Of a stretch of 64,000 bases of DNA, positions 1 to 11,195 are shown in pieces. How positions within the stretch are numbered: the stretch's first letter is position 1; every line of letters starts with the position of its first letter. The position numbers were made by a program, and so were the translations under genes. Origin of the DNA: Martelella endophytica (GTDB lineage: Bacteria; Pseudomonadota; Alphaproteobacteria; Rhizobiales; Rhizobiaceae); assembly GCF_000960975.1 (NCBI RefSeq), contig NZ_CP010803.1, positions 3,937,818 through 4,001,817 of the forward strand, written 5' to 3'. Under the pieces are notes generated by a model. It had not been told where the DNA came from, did not search any database, and saw only the letters and a list, made by a program, of their open reading frames with translations.

Positions 1-32
1 GTCACTTGCGCTTTGCGACCGAACGAAGCGAA

Positions 33-518
33 CTAGTTCGGCGCCCCGTTTTCCCACACCACGTCCTGACCGTAAAGCGGCACGGTCGAAAGCGACATCT
101 TGGCCGAGCCCTCCACCACCTCCCGCGTGTGGGCAAGATAGACCAGCGTCTGATTTTCGCTGTCATAGATCCGGTTGATCACAAGCTGCTTGAAGATCAG
201 CGAACGACCGGCCTTGAACACTTCCTCGCCACCCTTGTCGAGCGCGATGTCGCCGATCCGGATCGGTCCGGTCTGGCGGCAGGCGATCGAGGAATTCGAC
301 GGATCCTCGAACCAGTTGCCGTTCGAAAGCCTGTCGATGATCGAGCGGTCGAAATAGGCGATATGGCAGGTCACGCCATCAACCTCCGGATCCTGCAACG
401 CCTCGACGATGATGTCGTTGCCGACCCAGTCGACCCCAACCTCGCCAACCTCGGCGGCCGAAGCGGCAGAGGTCAGGGCTGCCAGACCGGCCACCAGTGA
501 AATCAAAAATCCGCGCAT
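33..518 (-). CDS. creA: CreA family periplasmic protein
   Basis: A 161-residue protein with an N-terminal signal peptide (about residues 1-21, ending ASA/AE) followed by a compact domain with two cysteines in the contexts VTCHIAYF and SIACRQTG, which could form a disulfide in the periplasm. Pattern and length fit the CreA family, whose molecular function is unknown. I chose the ATG at 518, not the upstream in-frame start at 605, because it begins the signal peptide and is preceded by a GGGAG ribosome site. It lies downstream of ligA on the same strand. Family assignment is by recognition of the overall pattern. Confidence 0.8.
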   Translation of the reverse strand: MRGFLISLVAGLAALTSAASAAEVGEVGVDWVGNDIIVEALQDPEVDGVTCHIAYFDRSIIDRLSNGNWFEDPSNSSIACRQTGPIRIGDIALDKGGEEVFKAGRSLIFKQLVINRIYDSENQTLVYLAHTREVVEGSAKMSLSTVPLYGQDVVWENGAPN

Positions 519-633
519 CCCAAATCTCCCGTAGAACTGGTTTTGAAGATAGGAAGGCGCGGTAGTGTTACAAGCGGTTGACGCGCAAAGCTGCGGGAGA
601 AACACTCAGATCGGTTCGGAAAAATCAGTTCGC

Positions 634-2811
<2,178 letters not shown>

Positions 2812-2840
2812 TTAGAGCACCGGACAGGGTGCGGGCAAGC

Positions 2841-3689
2841 TCAAAGCGGCGCGCGTGCCGCTTCGCCATCGCCGGCGCGGTCCTCGCCGCGCAAAACGGC
2901 GGTATCGAGCAGCGCCGTCAGCGGCAGATGGTCCGAAGCGACGCGGGCCAGCGGCGAATCATGCGCGGCGAGATCGAGCACCAAGCCGTCGCGGTTGGAA
3001 ATGATTCGGTCGAGCGCCAGCACCGGCCAGCGCGCCGGAAAGCTTGCCCTCGGCGGCGGCAGTTCGCCGAAGGCGGCTTCGAAGCGCTTCAGCGCCGAGC
3101 CATCGCCAAGCCGCCACTCGTTCATGTCGCCCATGATCAGCGAGGCCGCCTCGTCGCGATTGCCGAGGAGACCGAGAATATGATCCGCCTGCTGCCGGCG
3201 CGAGACCCTGAGCAGGCCGAGATGCACGGCAACGACCCGCAGCAAGCTCCCGTTGTTCAGCGCAATCTCGGTGAGCAACGCCCCGCGCGGCTCAAGCCCC
3301 GGCAGTTTCTCGCGGCGAATGTCTCTGATCGCGCCATCGCGAAACAGCAGCACGTTTCCGTGCCAGCCATGCGCGCGTACACTTGCCTCAGCCGGCACGG
3401 CGATCAGCCCGGTTTCCTGTTCGATCCGCTTCAGGTCGAGCAGGCCGGTGCGTTCGCCGAATCGGGTATCGGCTTCCTGCAGCGCGATCAGGTCGGCGCC
3501 GATCTCGCGGATCACCTCGAAGGTCCGGTCGGGATCGAGCTTGCCGTCGACGCCGACGCATTTGTGCACGTTATAGGTCGCGACCCTCAGGCCTTCGCCC
3601 TGCAACGGCACGGCCTCTTCCGGCCGTTTCCCGTTTTCGCGGATCGAACGCATAACGGCATTTGCAAGCGGCGATTTCAAAGGTTTCAT
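2841..3689 (-). CDS. Endonuclease/exonuclease/phosphatase family protein
   Basis: A 282-residue protein of the EEP (DNase I-like) metal-dependent phosphoesterase fold. Visible motifs are VATYNVHKC near the N terminus, QEAD (metal-binding glutamate), GDMNEW (catalytic Asp/Asn) and the C-terminal SDHLPL with the catalytic histidine. There is no signal peptide, so it is probably cytoplasmic. It sits just downstream of a cardiolipin synthase gene in the same direction (67-base gap), a pairing often seen in rhizobia, so a phospholipid-related or nuclease role are both possible. The start is uncertain: no strong ribosome site precedes 3689, and the in-frame ATG at 3653 is an alternative. Confidence 0.85.
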   Translation of the reverse strand: MKPLKSPLANAVMRSIRENGKRPEEAVPLQGEGLRVATYNVHKCVGVDGKLDPDRTFEVIREIGADLIALQEADTRFGERTGLLDLKRIEQETGLIAVPAEASVRAHGWHGNVLLFRDGAIRDIRREKLPGLEPRGALLTEIALNNGSLLRVVAVHLGLLRVSRRQQADHILGLLGNRDEAASLIMGDMNEWRLGDGSALKRFEAAFGELPPPRASFPARWPVLALDRIISNRDGLVLDLAAHDSPLARVASDHLPLTALLDTAVLRGEDRAGDGEAARAPL

Positions 3690-3756
3690 GACGGCGAGGC
3701 ATTCCCATTCAGCGTCGGTGACCGGCCTTTACATTCGACAACCAATATGGCGCTTT

Positions 3757-5202
3757 TCAGAGATAGGGCAATCCCAGCCAGAGGATGCGGTCGCGCAAAC
3801 GCCAGACAAACGGTCGGGCCGCCAGAGCCTCCAGCGTGATCCGCTCCGAATTCGTCAGCGCGCCACCGATACGGGTTTCGAGATCATTGGCGAAGTCGGC
3901 ATCAAAGACTTCCATGTCGGTCTCGAAGTTCAGCCTGAGCGAGCGGGCGTCCATGTTCGAGGAGCCGAGATAGGACCACTTTCCGTCGATCGTCATCAGC
4001 TTGGAGTGGTTGAACGGGCCGCGATCGCGCCAGATGCGGGTGCCGTCGCGGATAATCTCCGCAAACTGTGCCGTCATCGCATAGTCGACCAGAGCCAGGT
4101 TGTTGGCGCCGGGCACGACGATGTCGACCTTGACGCCGCGCCGCGAGGCGGTGGCGAGCGCGGAGACGAGATCGCGGTCGGGCAGGAAATAGGGCGACAT
4201 GATCATCACCCGTTCTTCCGCGACTGAAAGCGCGCCGATGATCATGCTGTTATTGTTGCCGAGATTGCGATCGGGACCGGATGGCACGATGCGGGCGACC
4301 ACGCCATCGGGGCTCGCCATCTTGTCGTCGAACTGCCAGGCGGGGCCTTCAAGCGCCTCGCCGGTTTCGAAATACCAGTCGGTGGCGGCAACCGAGAGAT
4401 AGTCGGCGACGGCCGGGCCGTGCAGCTCGAAATGCGTGTCATGGGCGGCGTCCTTGCCGGTGAACGCCTCGCGGATGTTCATGCCGCCGGCAAAGGCCGT
4501 GTCGCCGTCGATCACCATGATCTTGCGGTGGGTACGCAGGTTGGCATAGGGCAGCCGCATGCGCAGCAGAACCGCGCCGTTGAAGGTGGCGACGCGCACG
4601 CCCTTGTCCCGCAAAAGCCCGGTGATGCGCGGGCGCGAATAGCGCGCGCCGATGGAATCGATCAGGATCCGGACCTCGACCCCACGCTGAACAGCGGCCG
4701 CAAGGCTGTCGACGAAGCGACGGCCGATCGAATCGGCGTCGAAGATATAAGTCTCCATCAGGATCGAATGTTCGGCGCGGTCGATGGCTTCGAGCATCGC
4801 CGCATAGGCATCATCACCGGTGGTCAGCAGCCTGACCGTGTTGCCGGCCGTCGCCGGCGTGCCGGCAACGCTGTTGCCGAGGTTCCAGAGCGCCGCCATG
4901 CGCGGACCGAAGGCTTCTGCGATTGCCTCCCGGCTCACCAGGTGCAGCTTCTCCTCGCGTGCTACCGCGTCATAGAGCCCGGTGCGCCGGTCGCGCACCG
5001 AGGCGCGGCGCATGCGGTTGATACCGGCCACCGCATAGATCAGCGCTCCGAGGATCGGCGACAGCATGATGACGCCGACCCAGCCGATGGCAGCGCGGAC
5101 CTCGTCCTTGGTCATCGTCGCATGAATGGCGGCGGTCGCGCCGAACAGGAAGGATATGACCGCCAGAATATGCGGCCAGTAATGCTGCAGAAAGCCTTCC
5201 AT
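3757..5202 (-). CDS. cls: Cardiolipin synthase (phospholipase D family)
   Basis: A 481-residue membrane enzyme that joins phosphatidylglycerol units to make cardiolipin. Two N-terminal transmembrane segments (about residues 9-28 and 39-60) precede two PLD domains. Each has an HKD motif: HRKIMVIDGD near residue 225 and HSKLMTIDGK near residue 400, with downstream GGMN and GSSN. Length matches bacterial ClsA-type proteins. The ATG at 5202 has an AAGGGGA ribosome site. An inverted-repeat intergenic element lies immediately upstream. Confidence 0.93.
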   Translation of the reverse strand: MEGFLQHYWPHILAVISFLFGATAAIHATMTKDEVRAAIGWVGVIMLSPILGALIYAVAGINRMRRASVRDRRTGLYDAVAREEKLHLVSREAIAEAFGPRMAALWNLGNSVAGTPATAGNTVRLLTTGDDAYAAMLEAIDRAEHSILMETYIFDADSIGRRFVDSLAAAVQRGVEVRILIDSIGARYSRPRITGLLRDKGVRVATFNGAVLLRMRLPYANLRTHRKIMVIDGDTAFAGGMNIREAFTGKDAAHDTHFELHGPAVADYLSVAATDWYFETGEALEGPAWQFDDKMASPDGVVARIVPSGPDRNLGNNNSMIIGALSVAEERVMIMSPYFLPDRDLVSALATASRRGVKVDIVVPGANNLALVDYAMTAQFAEIIRDGTRIWRDRGPFNHSKLMTIDGKWSYLGSSNMDARSLRLNFETDMEVFDADFANDLETRIGGALTNSERITLEALAARPFVWRLRDRILWLGLPYL

Positions 5203-5270
5203 CGGCGTACGTCCCCTTCGTCGCTATGCCACCGCAATGGAGGCGGTTCGTGGCCGAGGCCTCCGCTCCT

Positions 5271-5421
5271 CTTGTCTCCCACCTAGGGGAGGGAAATGCC
5301 CCGACAGGGGCAGAGAGGGTGAACCCTTTCGGCAATTTCGGCGTTCGCGGCCTGTGCCCCTACCCCTCTCTGTCGCATTGGCGACATCTCCCCCGCAAGG
5401 AGGGATATCGACGGGAGCAAG
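5271..5421. repeat. Imperfect inverted-repeat intergenic element (RIME-like)
   Basis: The gap between cls and recN holds two imperfect inverted arms of roughly 50-60 bases. Left arm (5271-5320) begins CTTGTCTCCC and ends CAGAGAGGGT. The right arm, read on the minus strand from 5421 to 5361, begins CTTGCTCCC and ends CAGAGAGGGGT. Each arm contains its own small palindrome (CTCCC...GGGGAG; CCCTCC...GGGGGAG). This layout resembles the Rhizobium-specific intergenic mosaic elements found in many rhizobial genomes. No coding signal is seen. A shorter palindrome of similar composition is at 38527-38554. Confidence 0.6.
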
Positions 5422-5458
5422 TCCGCATTTGTCTTCATCCTATATCAGCAAAACCCAA

Positions 5459-7123
5459 TCAACCATCGCCGGCAAGCAGCTTGGCCGCAGCAGCGCGCGC
5501 TTCGGCGGTCACGCTTGCCCCCGCCAGCATGCGGGCAATCTCCTCCTGCCGCTCCTCGGGACCGATGACGGCGACGCGGGTGCTGACCATGTCCTTGCTG
5601 CCGGCCTTGGAAATGAGGAAATGTCCGCCGGCGCGGGCGGCGACCTGCGGGGCGTGGGTGACCGAGAGCACCTGCACATTTTCGGCGAGCCGTTTCAGTC
5701 GCTGGCCGATCGCATCCGCAACCGCGCCACCGACACCGGTGTCGATCTCGTCGAAGACCAGCGTCGGCGCCGAGCCCTTGTCGGCAAGTGCCACCTTCAG
5801 CGCCAGCAGGAAGCGCGACAGCTCGCCGCCTGACGCGACCTTCATGATCGGCCCCGGCCGCGTGCCCGGATTGGTCTGAACCTCGAAGGACACCGTGTCG
5901 ATGCCGTCAGCGGTGGCATCCTGCGGGTCGCTGGCGACAACGGCGGCGAAGCGGGCGCGCTCGAGCTTCAGCGCCGGCAATTCGGCCTGCACCGCCTCGC
6001 CAAGCTGGGTTGCCGTCTCCTGACGCTTGACCGACAGCCTGCCCGCGGCCTCGCCGTAGGCCTTTTCCGCCGCCTCGGCTTCGGCCGCAAGGGCGGCGAG
6101 CCGGCTCTCGCCAGCATCGAGTTCGTCAAGATCGGCCACCATGCGGGCGGCAAGCGCCGGCAATTCGGTCACAGGCACGTTGAACTTTCGGGCAGCACCC
6201 CGGATCGCAAACAGCCGCTCCTCGACGCGCTCCAGTTCCTTCGGATCGAAGGCGGCACGGTCAAGCGCCGCCTCGACCTCCATCTGCGCCGACGACAGCT
6301 TGTCGAGCGCATCGTCGAGCAGTTCGACGGAGCTTTCCAGGAGACCGGGAGCCTCATGCGACTTGCGCTCCAGCCGACGCACCAGCGAGGCGATCATCGG
6401 CACGGGAGACGCATTACCACTCAGGAATTCCAGCGCTTCGGAAATATCGCTCGCAACCCGCTCGGACTTCATCATCGTTGCCCGGCGCTCGGCGAGCTCG
6501 TCCTCCTCGCCGTCGACCGGCGAAAGCGTCTGCAGTTCTTCCACGGAGGCACGCAGGTACTCGGCCTCGCGCATGGCTTCCTCGATATGAGCGCGATGCT
6601 TCTTCAGACGGCGCTCGGCATCTTTCCAGACGCGGTGAAGCTCGCCGACCGTTTCGACATCCGGCACGAGCCCGCCGAAGGCATCAAGCAACCGGCGGTG
6701 GCCATCGGCCTCGATCAGCGCCCGCTCGTCGTGCTGGCCATGGAACTCGACAAGCATACGCCCCGCCTGGCGCATCAGCTGGACACTGACGGACTGGTCG
6801 TTGATGAAGGCACGAGTGCGGCCGTCGGCAGTCTGCATCCGCCGGAAGATCAGATCGCCCTCGTCATCTAGGTCGTTCTCGCGCAGAAACGCACGCACCG
6901 GATGTCCCATGGCGACATCGAAGACGGCAATCACCGATCCCTGGTCCTGGCCGTGACGCACGAGAGCGCCATCACCGCGGGCGCCGAGCGCCAGCGACAG
7001 GCTGTCGAGCAGGATGGATTTGCCGGCGCCGGTCTCGCCCGTCAGCACGGAGAGACCTTCGCCGAGATGCAGTTCCAGCCGCTCGATCAGGACAATGTCA
7101 CGAATGGAAAGCTGAACAAGCAT
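5459..7123 (-). CDS. recN: DNA repair protein RecN
   Basis: A 554-residue SMC-like ATPase that acts in double-strand break repair and RecA-dependent recombination. The Walker A motif GETGAGKS is at residues 29-36. A long helical coiled-coil region (about 150-400) contains the usual acidic/basic heptads. The C-terminal head holds the signature SGGELSRFLLALK, Walker B LVFDEIDTGVGG and the final LSVTHAPQVAA. Length is normal. The position between bamD and ligA is the usual rhizobial arrangement. Confidence 0.96.
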   Translation of the reverse strand: MLVQLSIRDIVLIERLELHLGEGLSVLTGETGAGKSILLDSLSLALGARGDGALVRHGQDQGSVIAVFDVAMGHPVRAFLRENDLDDEGDLIFRRMQTADGRTRAFINDQSVSVQLMRQAGRMLVEFHGQHDERALIEADGHRRLLDAFGGLVPDVETVGELHRVWKDAERRLKKHRAHIEEAMREAEYLRASVEELQTLSPVDGEEDELAERRATMMKSERVASDISEALEFLSGNASPVPMIASLVRRLERKSHEAPGLLESSVELLDDALDKLSSAQMEVEAALDRAAFDPKELERVEERLFAIRGAARKFNVPVTELPALAARMVADLDELDAGESRLAALAAEAEAAEKAYGEAAGRLSVKRQETATQLGEAVQAELPALKLERARFAAVVASDPQDATADGIDTVSFEVQTNPGTRPGPIMKVASGGELSRFLLALKVALADKGSAPTLVFDEIDTGVGGAVADAIGQRLKRLAENVQVLSVTHAPQVAARAGGHFLISKAGSKDMVSTRVAVIGPEERQEEIARMLAGASVTAEARAAAAKLLAGDG

Positions 7124-7146
7124 GTTGTTGTTCGCGCCTTGGGGGC

Positions 7147-8007
7147 TCAGCTCGGTTTGGCGCTCGAAACGTCAGAACCGCGGCCGGCCGATTTCGGCTG
7201 GAGCCCCTGTTTGTTCAAGAGATCGTAGGCACGCTGGTACCACGGGCTGTCGGGGTAGTTATGCCCCAGCACCCACGCCGCATTCTGCGCCTCGGAGACG
7301 ATGCCCATCGCATAATAGGCCTCGACCAGACGTTCGAGTGCTTCCTCGATCTGGTTGGTATCGGAATAGTCGTCGACGACGGTGTCGAATCGCGAAATGG
7401 CGGCGACATAGTCCTTGCGCTCGAGATAGTAGCGGCCGATCTGCATGTTCTTGCCGGCGAGCTGGTCGCGGGCATAGCGGATCTTGGCGCGCGCATCCGT
7501 CGCGTAGTCGGAATCCGGATAGTTGTCGATGACGAGCTGCATCGCCTCGATCGTGCTCCGGGCCGCGGCCTGGTCCTGCGTCACATCGGCAATCTGCTTC
7601 GAATAGGAAAGCCCCATCAGATACTGCACATAGGCCGCATCCGGCGAGTTCGGATAAAGCGACATGTAGCGCTTGGCCGAGGTGACGGCCGCATCATACT
7701 TGCGCGAGCGGTACTGCAGGTAGGTCTGCATAACCAGTGCCTGACGGGCTTCGTCCGACAACGGGTTCTGGTCCTGGATCGCCTTGAACTTGCGCAGCGC
7801 CTCCGAGACCTTGCCGGCGTTGATATTGGCCAGCGCCTCGTCATAAAGCTGCTGCGGCGGGTCCGCCTCATACTGAAGGGTGGTGATATCCACGTCCTTG
7901 TCGCGCGAGCATCCGGCAAGCACCAGGCCGGCGCCAAGGATAATGGCGGCGGGCAGCGCGCTCACGCGAATCGAACCCTGAATCTTTCGGTTTTTCATAC
8001 CAGTCAT
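7147..8007 (-). CDS. bamD: Outer membrane assembly lipoprotein BamD (ComL)
   Basis: A 286-residue lipoprotein of the BAM complex that inserts beta-barrel proteins into the outer membrane. The signal peptide ends in the lipobox LVLAGC with the lipidated cysteine at residue 33. The mature part consists of five TPR-like repeats recognisable from PPQQLYDEALANINAGK, YPNSPDAAYVQYLMGLSY, YPDSDYATDARAKI and NYPDSPWYQRAYDLL. The end is only 23 bases before recN. ATG 8007 has an AGGG element nine bases upstream and was preferred to ATG 7998, which has none. Confidence 0.94.
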   Translation of the reverse strand: MTGMKNRKIQGSIRVSALPAAIILGAGLVLAGCSRDKDVDITTLQYEADPPQQLYDEALANINAGKVSEALRKFKAIQDQNPLSDEARQALVMQTYLQYRSRKYDAAVTSAKRYMSLYPNSPDAAYVQYLMGLSYSKQIADVTQDQAAARSTIEAMQLVIDNYPDSDYATDARAKIRYARDQLAGKNMQIGRYYLERKDYVAAISRFDTVVDDYSDTNQIEEALERLVEAYYAMGIVSEAQNAAWVLGHNYPDSPWYQRAYDLLNKQGLQPKSAGRGSDVSSAKPS

Positions 8008-8200
8008 TCAATGTGCCCTATCTGCGCGTCAACAAAACGCTATGCGACGTTTGACGCTGTTTTACGCATATCCGCGAGGCAAGAGCAATCATGTGCCGGC
8101 AAAATCGCACATATTTATGTCGTTTTGCCACCGCATGGGCCGCTGACACCCCTTTGCAGGACAGTCGCAGACATCACTGTTTTAGCTCGAAGAATCAGTA

Positions 8201-8231
8201 CGGCCCGGCCTGACATCTCAGGACCGGGCCG
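8201..8231 (-). terminator. Strong hairpin downstream of lpxC
   Basis: CGGCCCGG (8201-8208) pairs with CCGGGCCG (8224-8231), and the inner CCTGA pairs with TCAGG, giving a stem of about 13 base pairs with one bulge and a 4-base loop. It lies 25 bases beyond the lpxC stop in the lpxC direction. The following bases are only modestly T-rich, so termination may be inefficient. Confidence 0.55.
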
Positions 8232-8255
8232 CAACCGCAATCTGATTTTGGCGCC

Positions 8256-9194
8256 TCAGGACACCGGACCGGCGAGGATCGCCTCTTCCTGGCGCAGGCG
8301 GAACGGCAGGGCGCCGCGCGGCGAGACGACAACGCAGGCGCCGGCCGTTTCGAACAGGGCGCGAACCGCAGCCGCGTTCAGCGCGTGGCCACCGCGATAG
8401 GAGCGGAACGCCCCGGCAAAACGCATGCCCATCATGGCGAGATCGCCGACGGCATCGAGCGTCTTGTGACGGACGAACTCCTTCTCGTAGCGAAGGCCCT
8501 CCGGATTGATGACGCGGTTGTCATCCGAGATCACCACGGAGTTCTCAAGCGAGGAGCCGAGCGCGAAGCCACGGGCCCACATCGGTTCGACGTCGCGCAT
8601 GAAGCCGAAGGTGCGCGCACCCGAGAGCTCGCGACGAAAGGTCTCCGCGGTCATGTCGCCGCGCCATTTCTGGCGGCCGATGACCGGGGTGTCGAAATCG
8701 ATCTCCACGTCGAACAGCGTGCCCTCATAGGGGCTGAACTCGGCCCAGCCGGAGCCGTTCTCGACGCGCACCGGCTTGGTGACGCGAATGAAGCTGCGCT
8801 TTTCGGAAAGGGTGACGATGCCGACTTCGTCGATCGCCTCGACGAACACCCGCGAGCTGCCGTCCATGATCGGCACTTCCGGGCCGTCGATGGTGACGGT
8901 GAGGTTGTCGACGCCGAGCGCATAGAGCGCGGCCATCACATGCTCGATGGTGGCAACCCAGCGTGCCGGATTATCGCCGAGCACGGTGCAGAGCGCCGTC
9001 GGGCCGACATTGTCGGAGACAGCCTTGTAGCTTGCGATCAGACGGCCATTTTCATAGCGTTCGAAAACGATGCCGTGATCGGCAGCTGCGGGCTGCAATT
9101 CCATGCTCACCGGCTTGCCGGAGTGCACGCCGATTCCCGCAGTCCGAACCGTACCCGCAATCGTGGTCTGCAACCCGAAATATCCAGCCGACAT
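8256..9194 (-). CDS. lpxC: UDP-3-O-acyl-N-acetylglucosamine deacetylase LpxC
   Basis: A 312-residue zinc amidase that carries out the first committed step of lipid A synthesis in the cytoplasm. Visible signatures are the N-terminal QTTIAGTV and GIGVHSG, the zinc histidine in ATIEHVMAAL, the HKTLDAVGDLAMMG block with zinc-binding His and Asp, and the late histidine in YRGGHALN. I chose ATG 9194 (AAGGGCG ribosome site) over the in-frame GTG at 9224, which has no ribosome site and would add ten unconserved residues. Separated from ftsZ by a terminator, so probably transcribed from its own promoter. Confidence 0.95.
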   Translation of the reverse strand: MSAGYFGLQTTIAGTVRTAGIGVHSGKPVSMELQPAAADHGIVFERYENGRLIASYKAVSDNVGPTALCTVLGDNPARWVATIEHVMAALYALGVDNLTVTIDGPEVPIMDGSSRVFVEAIDEVGIVTLSEKRSFIRVTKPVRVENGSGWAEFSPYEGTLFDVEIDFDTPVIGRQKWRGDMTAETFRRELSGARTFGFMRDVEPMWARGFALGSSLENSVVISDDNRVINPEGLRYEKEFVRHKTLDAVGDLAMMGMRFAGAFRSYRGGHALNAAAVRALFETAGACVVVSPRGALPFRLRQEEAILAGPVS

Positions 9195-9376
9195 AGCAAC
9201 GCCCTTAAAACAGTCTTTTGTCACATTGCCGCGACGACCCGCTATCAGCTTCTGCGGCTATCCCTTAACGCACAACCACAGCAGATGGACGCGAGTCCCG
9301 CGCCTTTAGCCAGATACTTACGCACGCGGCAGTTGGAAACCAAATCACTGTTTCTTTCGATATGTTACGAAACACG

Positions 9377-9406
9377 TAAAAACCCGGCCGCCACAGGCGA
9401 CCGGGT
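9377..9406 (-). terminator. Rho-independent terminator of the ftsZ transcript
   Basis: On the minus strand ACCCGG (9401-9406) and GGGT/CCGG complements at 9382-9387 form a stem with an inner CGCC/GGCG helix and an ACA loop, followed by five T residues (9378-9382). It lies about 70 bases past the ftsZ stop and marks the end of the division operon. Confidence 0.75.
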
Positions 9407-9477
9407 CACTTCACGAGAAGGTTTTGGAAAAGACGGTTACCGGTTCCCTAATCGGGTGAAACCGAAAACCGCGGCGA

Positions 9478-11136
9478 TCAGTTAGCCTGACGACGCAGGA
9501 AGGCGGGAATATCGAACTGATCGTCATCCTGACGCTGCTGGGCGGGCTGTTCGGCCTGCCGGCGCGGCGCGTAAGGATTGCTCTGCGGAGCCTGCTGGGC
9601 TGTTTCGCGGCGCGGAGCCTGCTCGACGTGATGCCCTTCAAAGCTCTCGTCGCCGCGGCCAAGCGTATTCGACAGGCGCTTGAACAGGGCCTTCGGGCCA
9701 CGCTCTTCCTGCTCATGGCGGCGGCTGGTGTTCATTTCCGGCTGAACCAGCGGCGGAAAGTCGGAAACTTCCGGCATACGACGCTGCTGTTCGCTGGCCT
9801 GCGGACGCGGCTGCTGCGGTGCGGGCTGCGGGGCAGCGGCACGGGGCTGCTGCGGTGCAGGCTGCGGGGCAACTGCCGGACGCGGGGCGGCCGGGCGCGG
9901 TTCCTGTGCGAAGATCTGGCTCTTCGGCTGCATCATCTCACGCGGCTGCTGCTGCGGGGCCTGCGGTGCCTGCGGCATGCGGGTCACGGCCATCTGCAGT
10001 TCGCGCTCCATCTCGACTTCCGCCGAGCGGATGGTTTCAGCGATCGGATCGACCTTCGGCTGAGCCTGGCTGACCGGACCGTTTCCCTGACCACCGGTCG
10101 AGGTACGGATTTCCGGCGCGCGGGTTTCGCGGCGCTGATCGAAGGCACGGTCGTCATCATGCTGCGCGGCCGAACGATCGATGCCGGTGGCAACGACGGA
10201 CACGCGGATGATGCCTTCGAGTTCCTCGTCGAAGGTGGCGCCGAGGATGATGTTGGCGTCCGGATCGACTTCCTCGCGGATACGGGTCGCGGCTTCGTCG
10301 ACTTCGAAGAGCGTCAGGTCACGACCACCGGTGATCGAGATCAACAGGCCCTGCGCGCCGCGCATCGAGGTTTCGTCGAGCAACGGGTTGGCGATCGCGG
10401 CTTCGGCGGCCTGCATGGCGCGGCCTTCGCCGGATGCTTCGCCCGTACCCATCATGGCGCGGCCCATCTCGCGCATCACCGAACGGACGTCGGCGAAGTC
10501 GAGGTTGATCAGGCCTTCCTTGACCATCAGGTCGGTGATGCAGGCAACGCCCGAGTAGAGCACCTGGTCGGCCATGGCGAAGGCGTCCGCGAAGGTCGTC
10601 TTGTCATTGGCAATGCGGAACAGGTTCTGGTTCGGGATGACGATCAGCGTGTCGACCGACTTCTGCAGTTCCTCTATTCCAGCATCGGCAAGACGCATGC
10701 GGCGACCGCCTTCGAACTGGAACGGCTTGGTGACGACGCCGACGGTCAGGATGCCCTTGTTGCGGGCGGCCTGGGCGACGATCGGTGCTGCACCCGTGCC
10801 GGTGCCACCGCCCATGCCGGCGGTCACGAAGCACATGTGGGTGCCGTTCAGGTGATCGATGATCTCATCGATGCACTCTTCTGCGGCCGCGCGGCCGACT
10901 TCCGGCTGCGAGCCGGCGCCGAGACCTTCGGTGACGCCGACGCCGAGCTGGATGACCCGCTGCGCCTTCGTCATCGTCAGGGCCTGTGCATCGGTGTTGG
11001 CGACAACGAAGTCGACACCCTGCAGGCCTGCGGTGATCATGTTGTTGACGGCATTGCCGCCACCGCCACCGACACCGAAAACGGTGATCCGGGGCTTCAG
11101 TTCAGTAATATCTGGCTTTTGAAGCGTAATAGTCAT
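9478..11136 (-). CDS. ftsZ: Cell division GTPase FtsZ
   Basis: A 552-residue tubulin-like GTPase that forms the Z-ring. The N terminus has [13 protein letters not shown], the tubulin signature [14 protein letters not shown] and ANTDAQAL. The polymerising core ends near residue 320 with [14 protein letters not shown] long Gln/Pro/Ala-rich linker (about residues 330-535) follows, typical of the long alphaproteobacterial FtsZ. The last residues are the conserved tail DIPAFLRRQ, which binds FtsA. The reading frame stays open to 11673, but the ATG at 11136 starts the conserved domain and has an AAGGA site. Last gene of the operon, 59 bases after ftsA. Confidence 0.97.
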   Translation of the reverse strand: MTITLQKPDITELKPRITVFGVGGGGGNAVNNMITAGLQGVDFVVANTDAQALTMTKAQRVIQLGVGVTEGLGAGSQPEVGRAAAEECIDEIIDHLNGTHMCFVTAGMGGGTGTGAAPIVAQAARNKGILTVGVVTKPFQFEGGRRMRLADAGIEELQKSVDTLIVIPNQNLFRIANDKTTFADAFAMADQVLYSGVACITDLMVKEGLINLDFADVRSVMREMGRAMMGTGEASGEGRAMQAAEAAIANPLLDETSMRGAQGLLISITGGRDLTLFEVDEAATRIREEVDPDANIILGATFDEELEGIIRVSVVATGIDRSAAQHDDDRAFDQRRETRAPEIRTSTGGQGNGPVSQAQPKVDPIAETIRSAEVEMERELQMAVTRMPQAPQAPQQQPREMMQPKSQIFAQEPRPAAPRPAVAPQPAPQQPRAAAPQPAPQQPRPQASEQQRRMPEVSDFPPLVQPEMNTSRRHEQEERGPKALFKRLSNTLGRGDESFEGHHVEQAPRRETAQQAPQSNPYAPRRQAEQPAQQRQDDDQFDIPAFLRRQAN

Positions 11137-11195
11137 TTCGTTCCGTTCCTTCTCGCTAAGGCCGCACCGCCATGCGGGCCCATCTCTTGTGTTGG

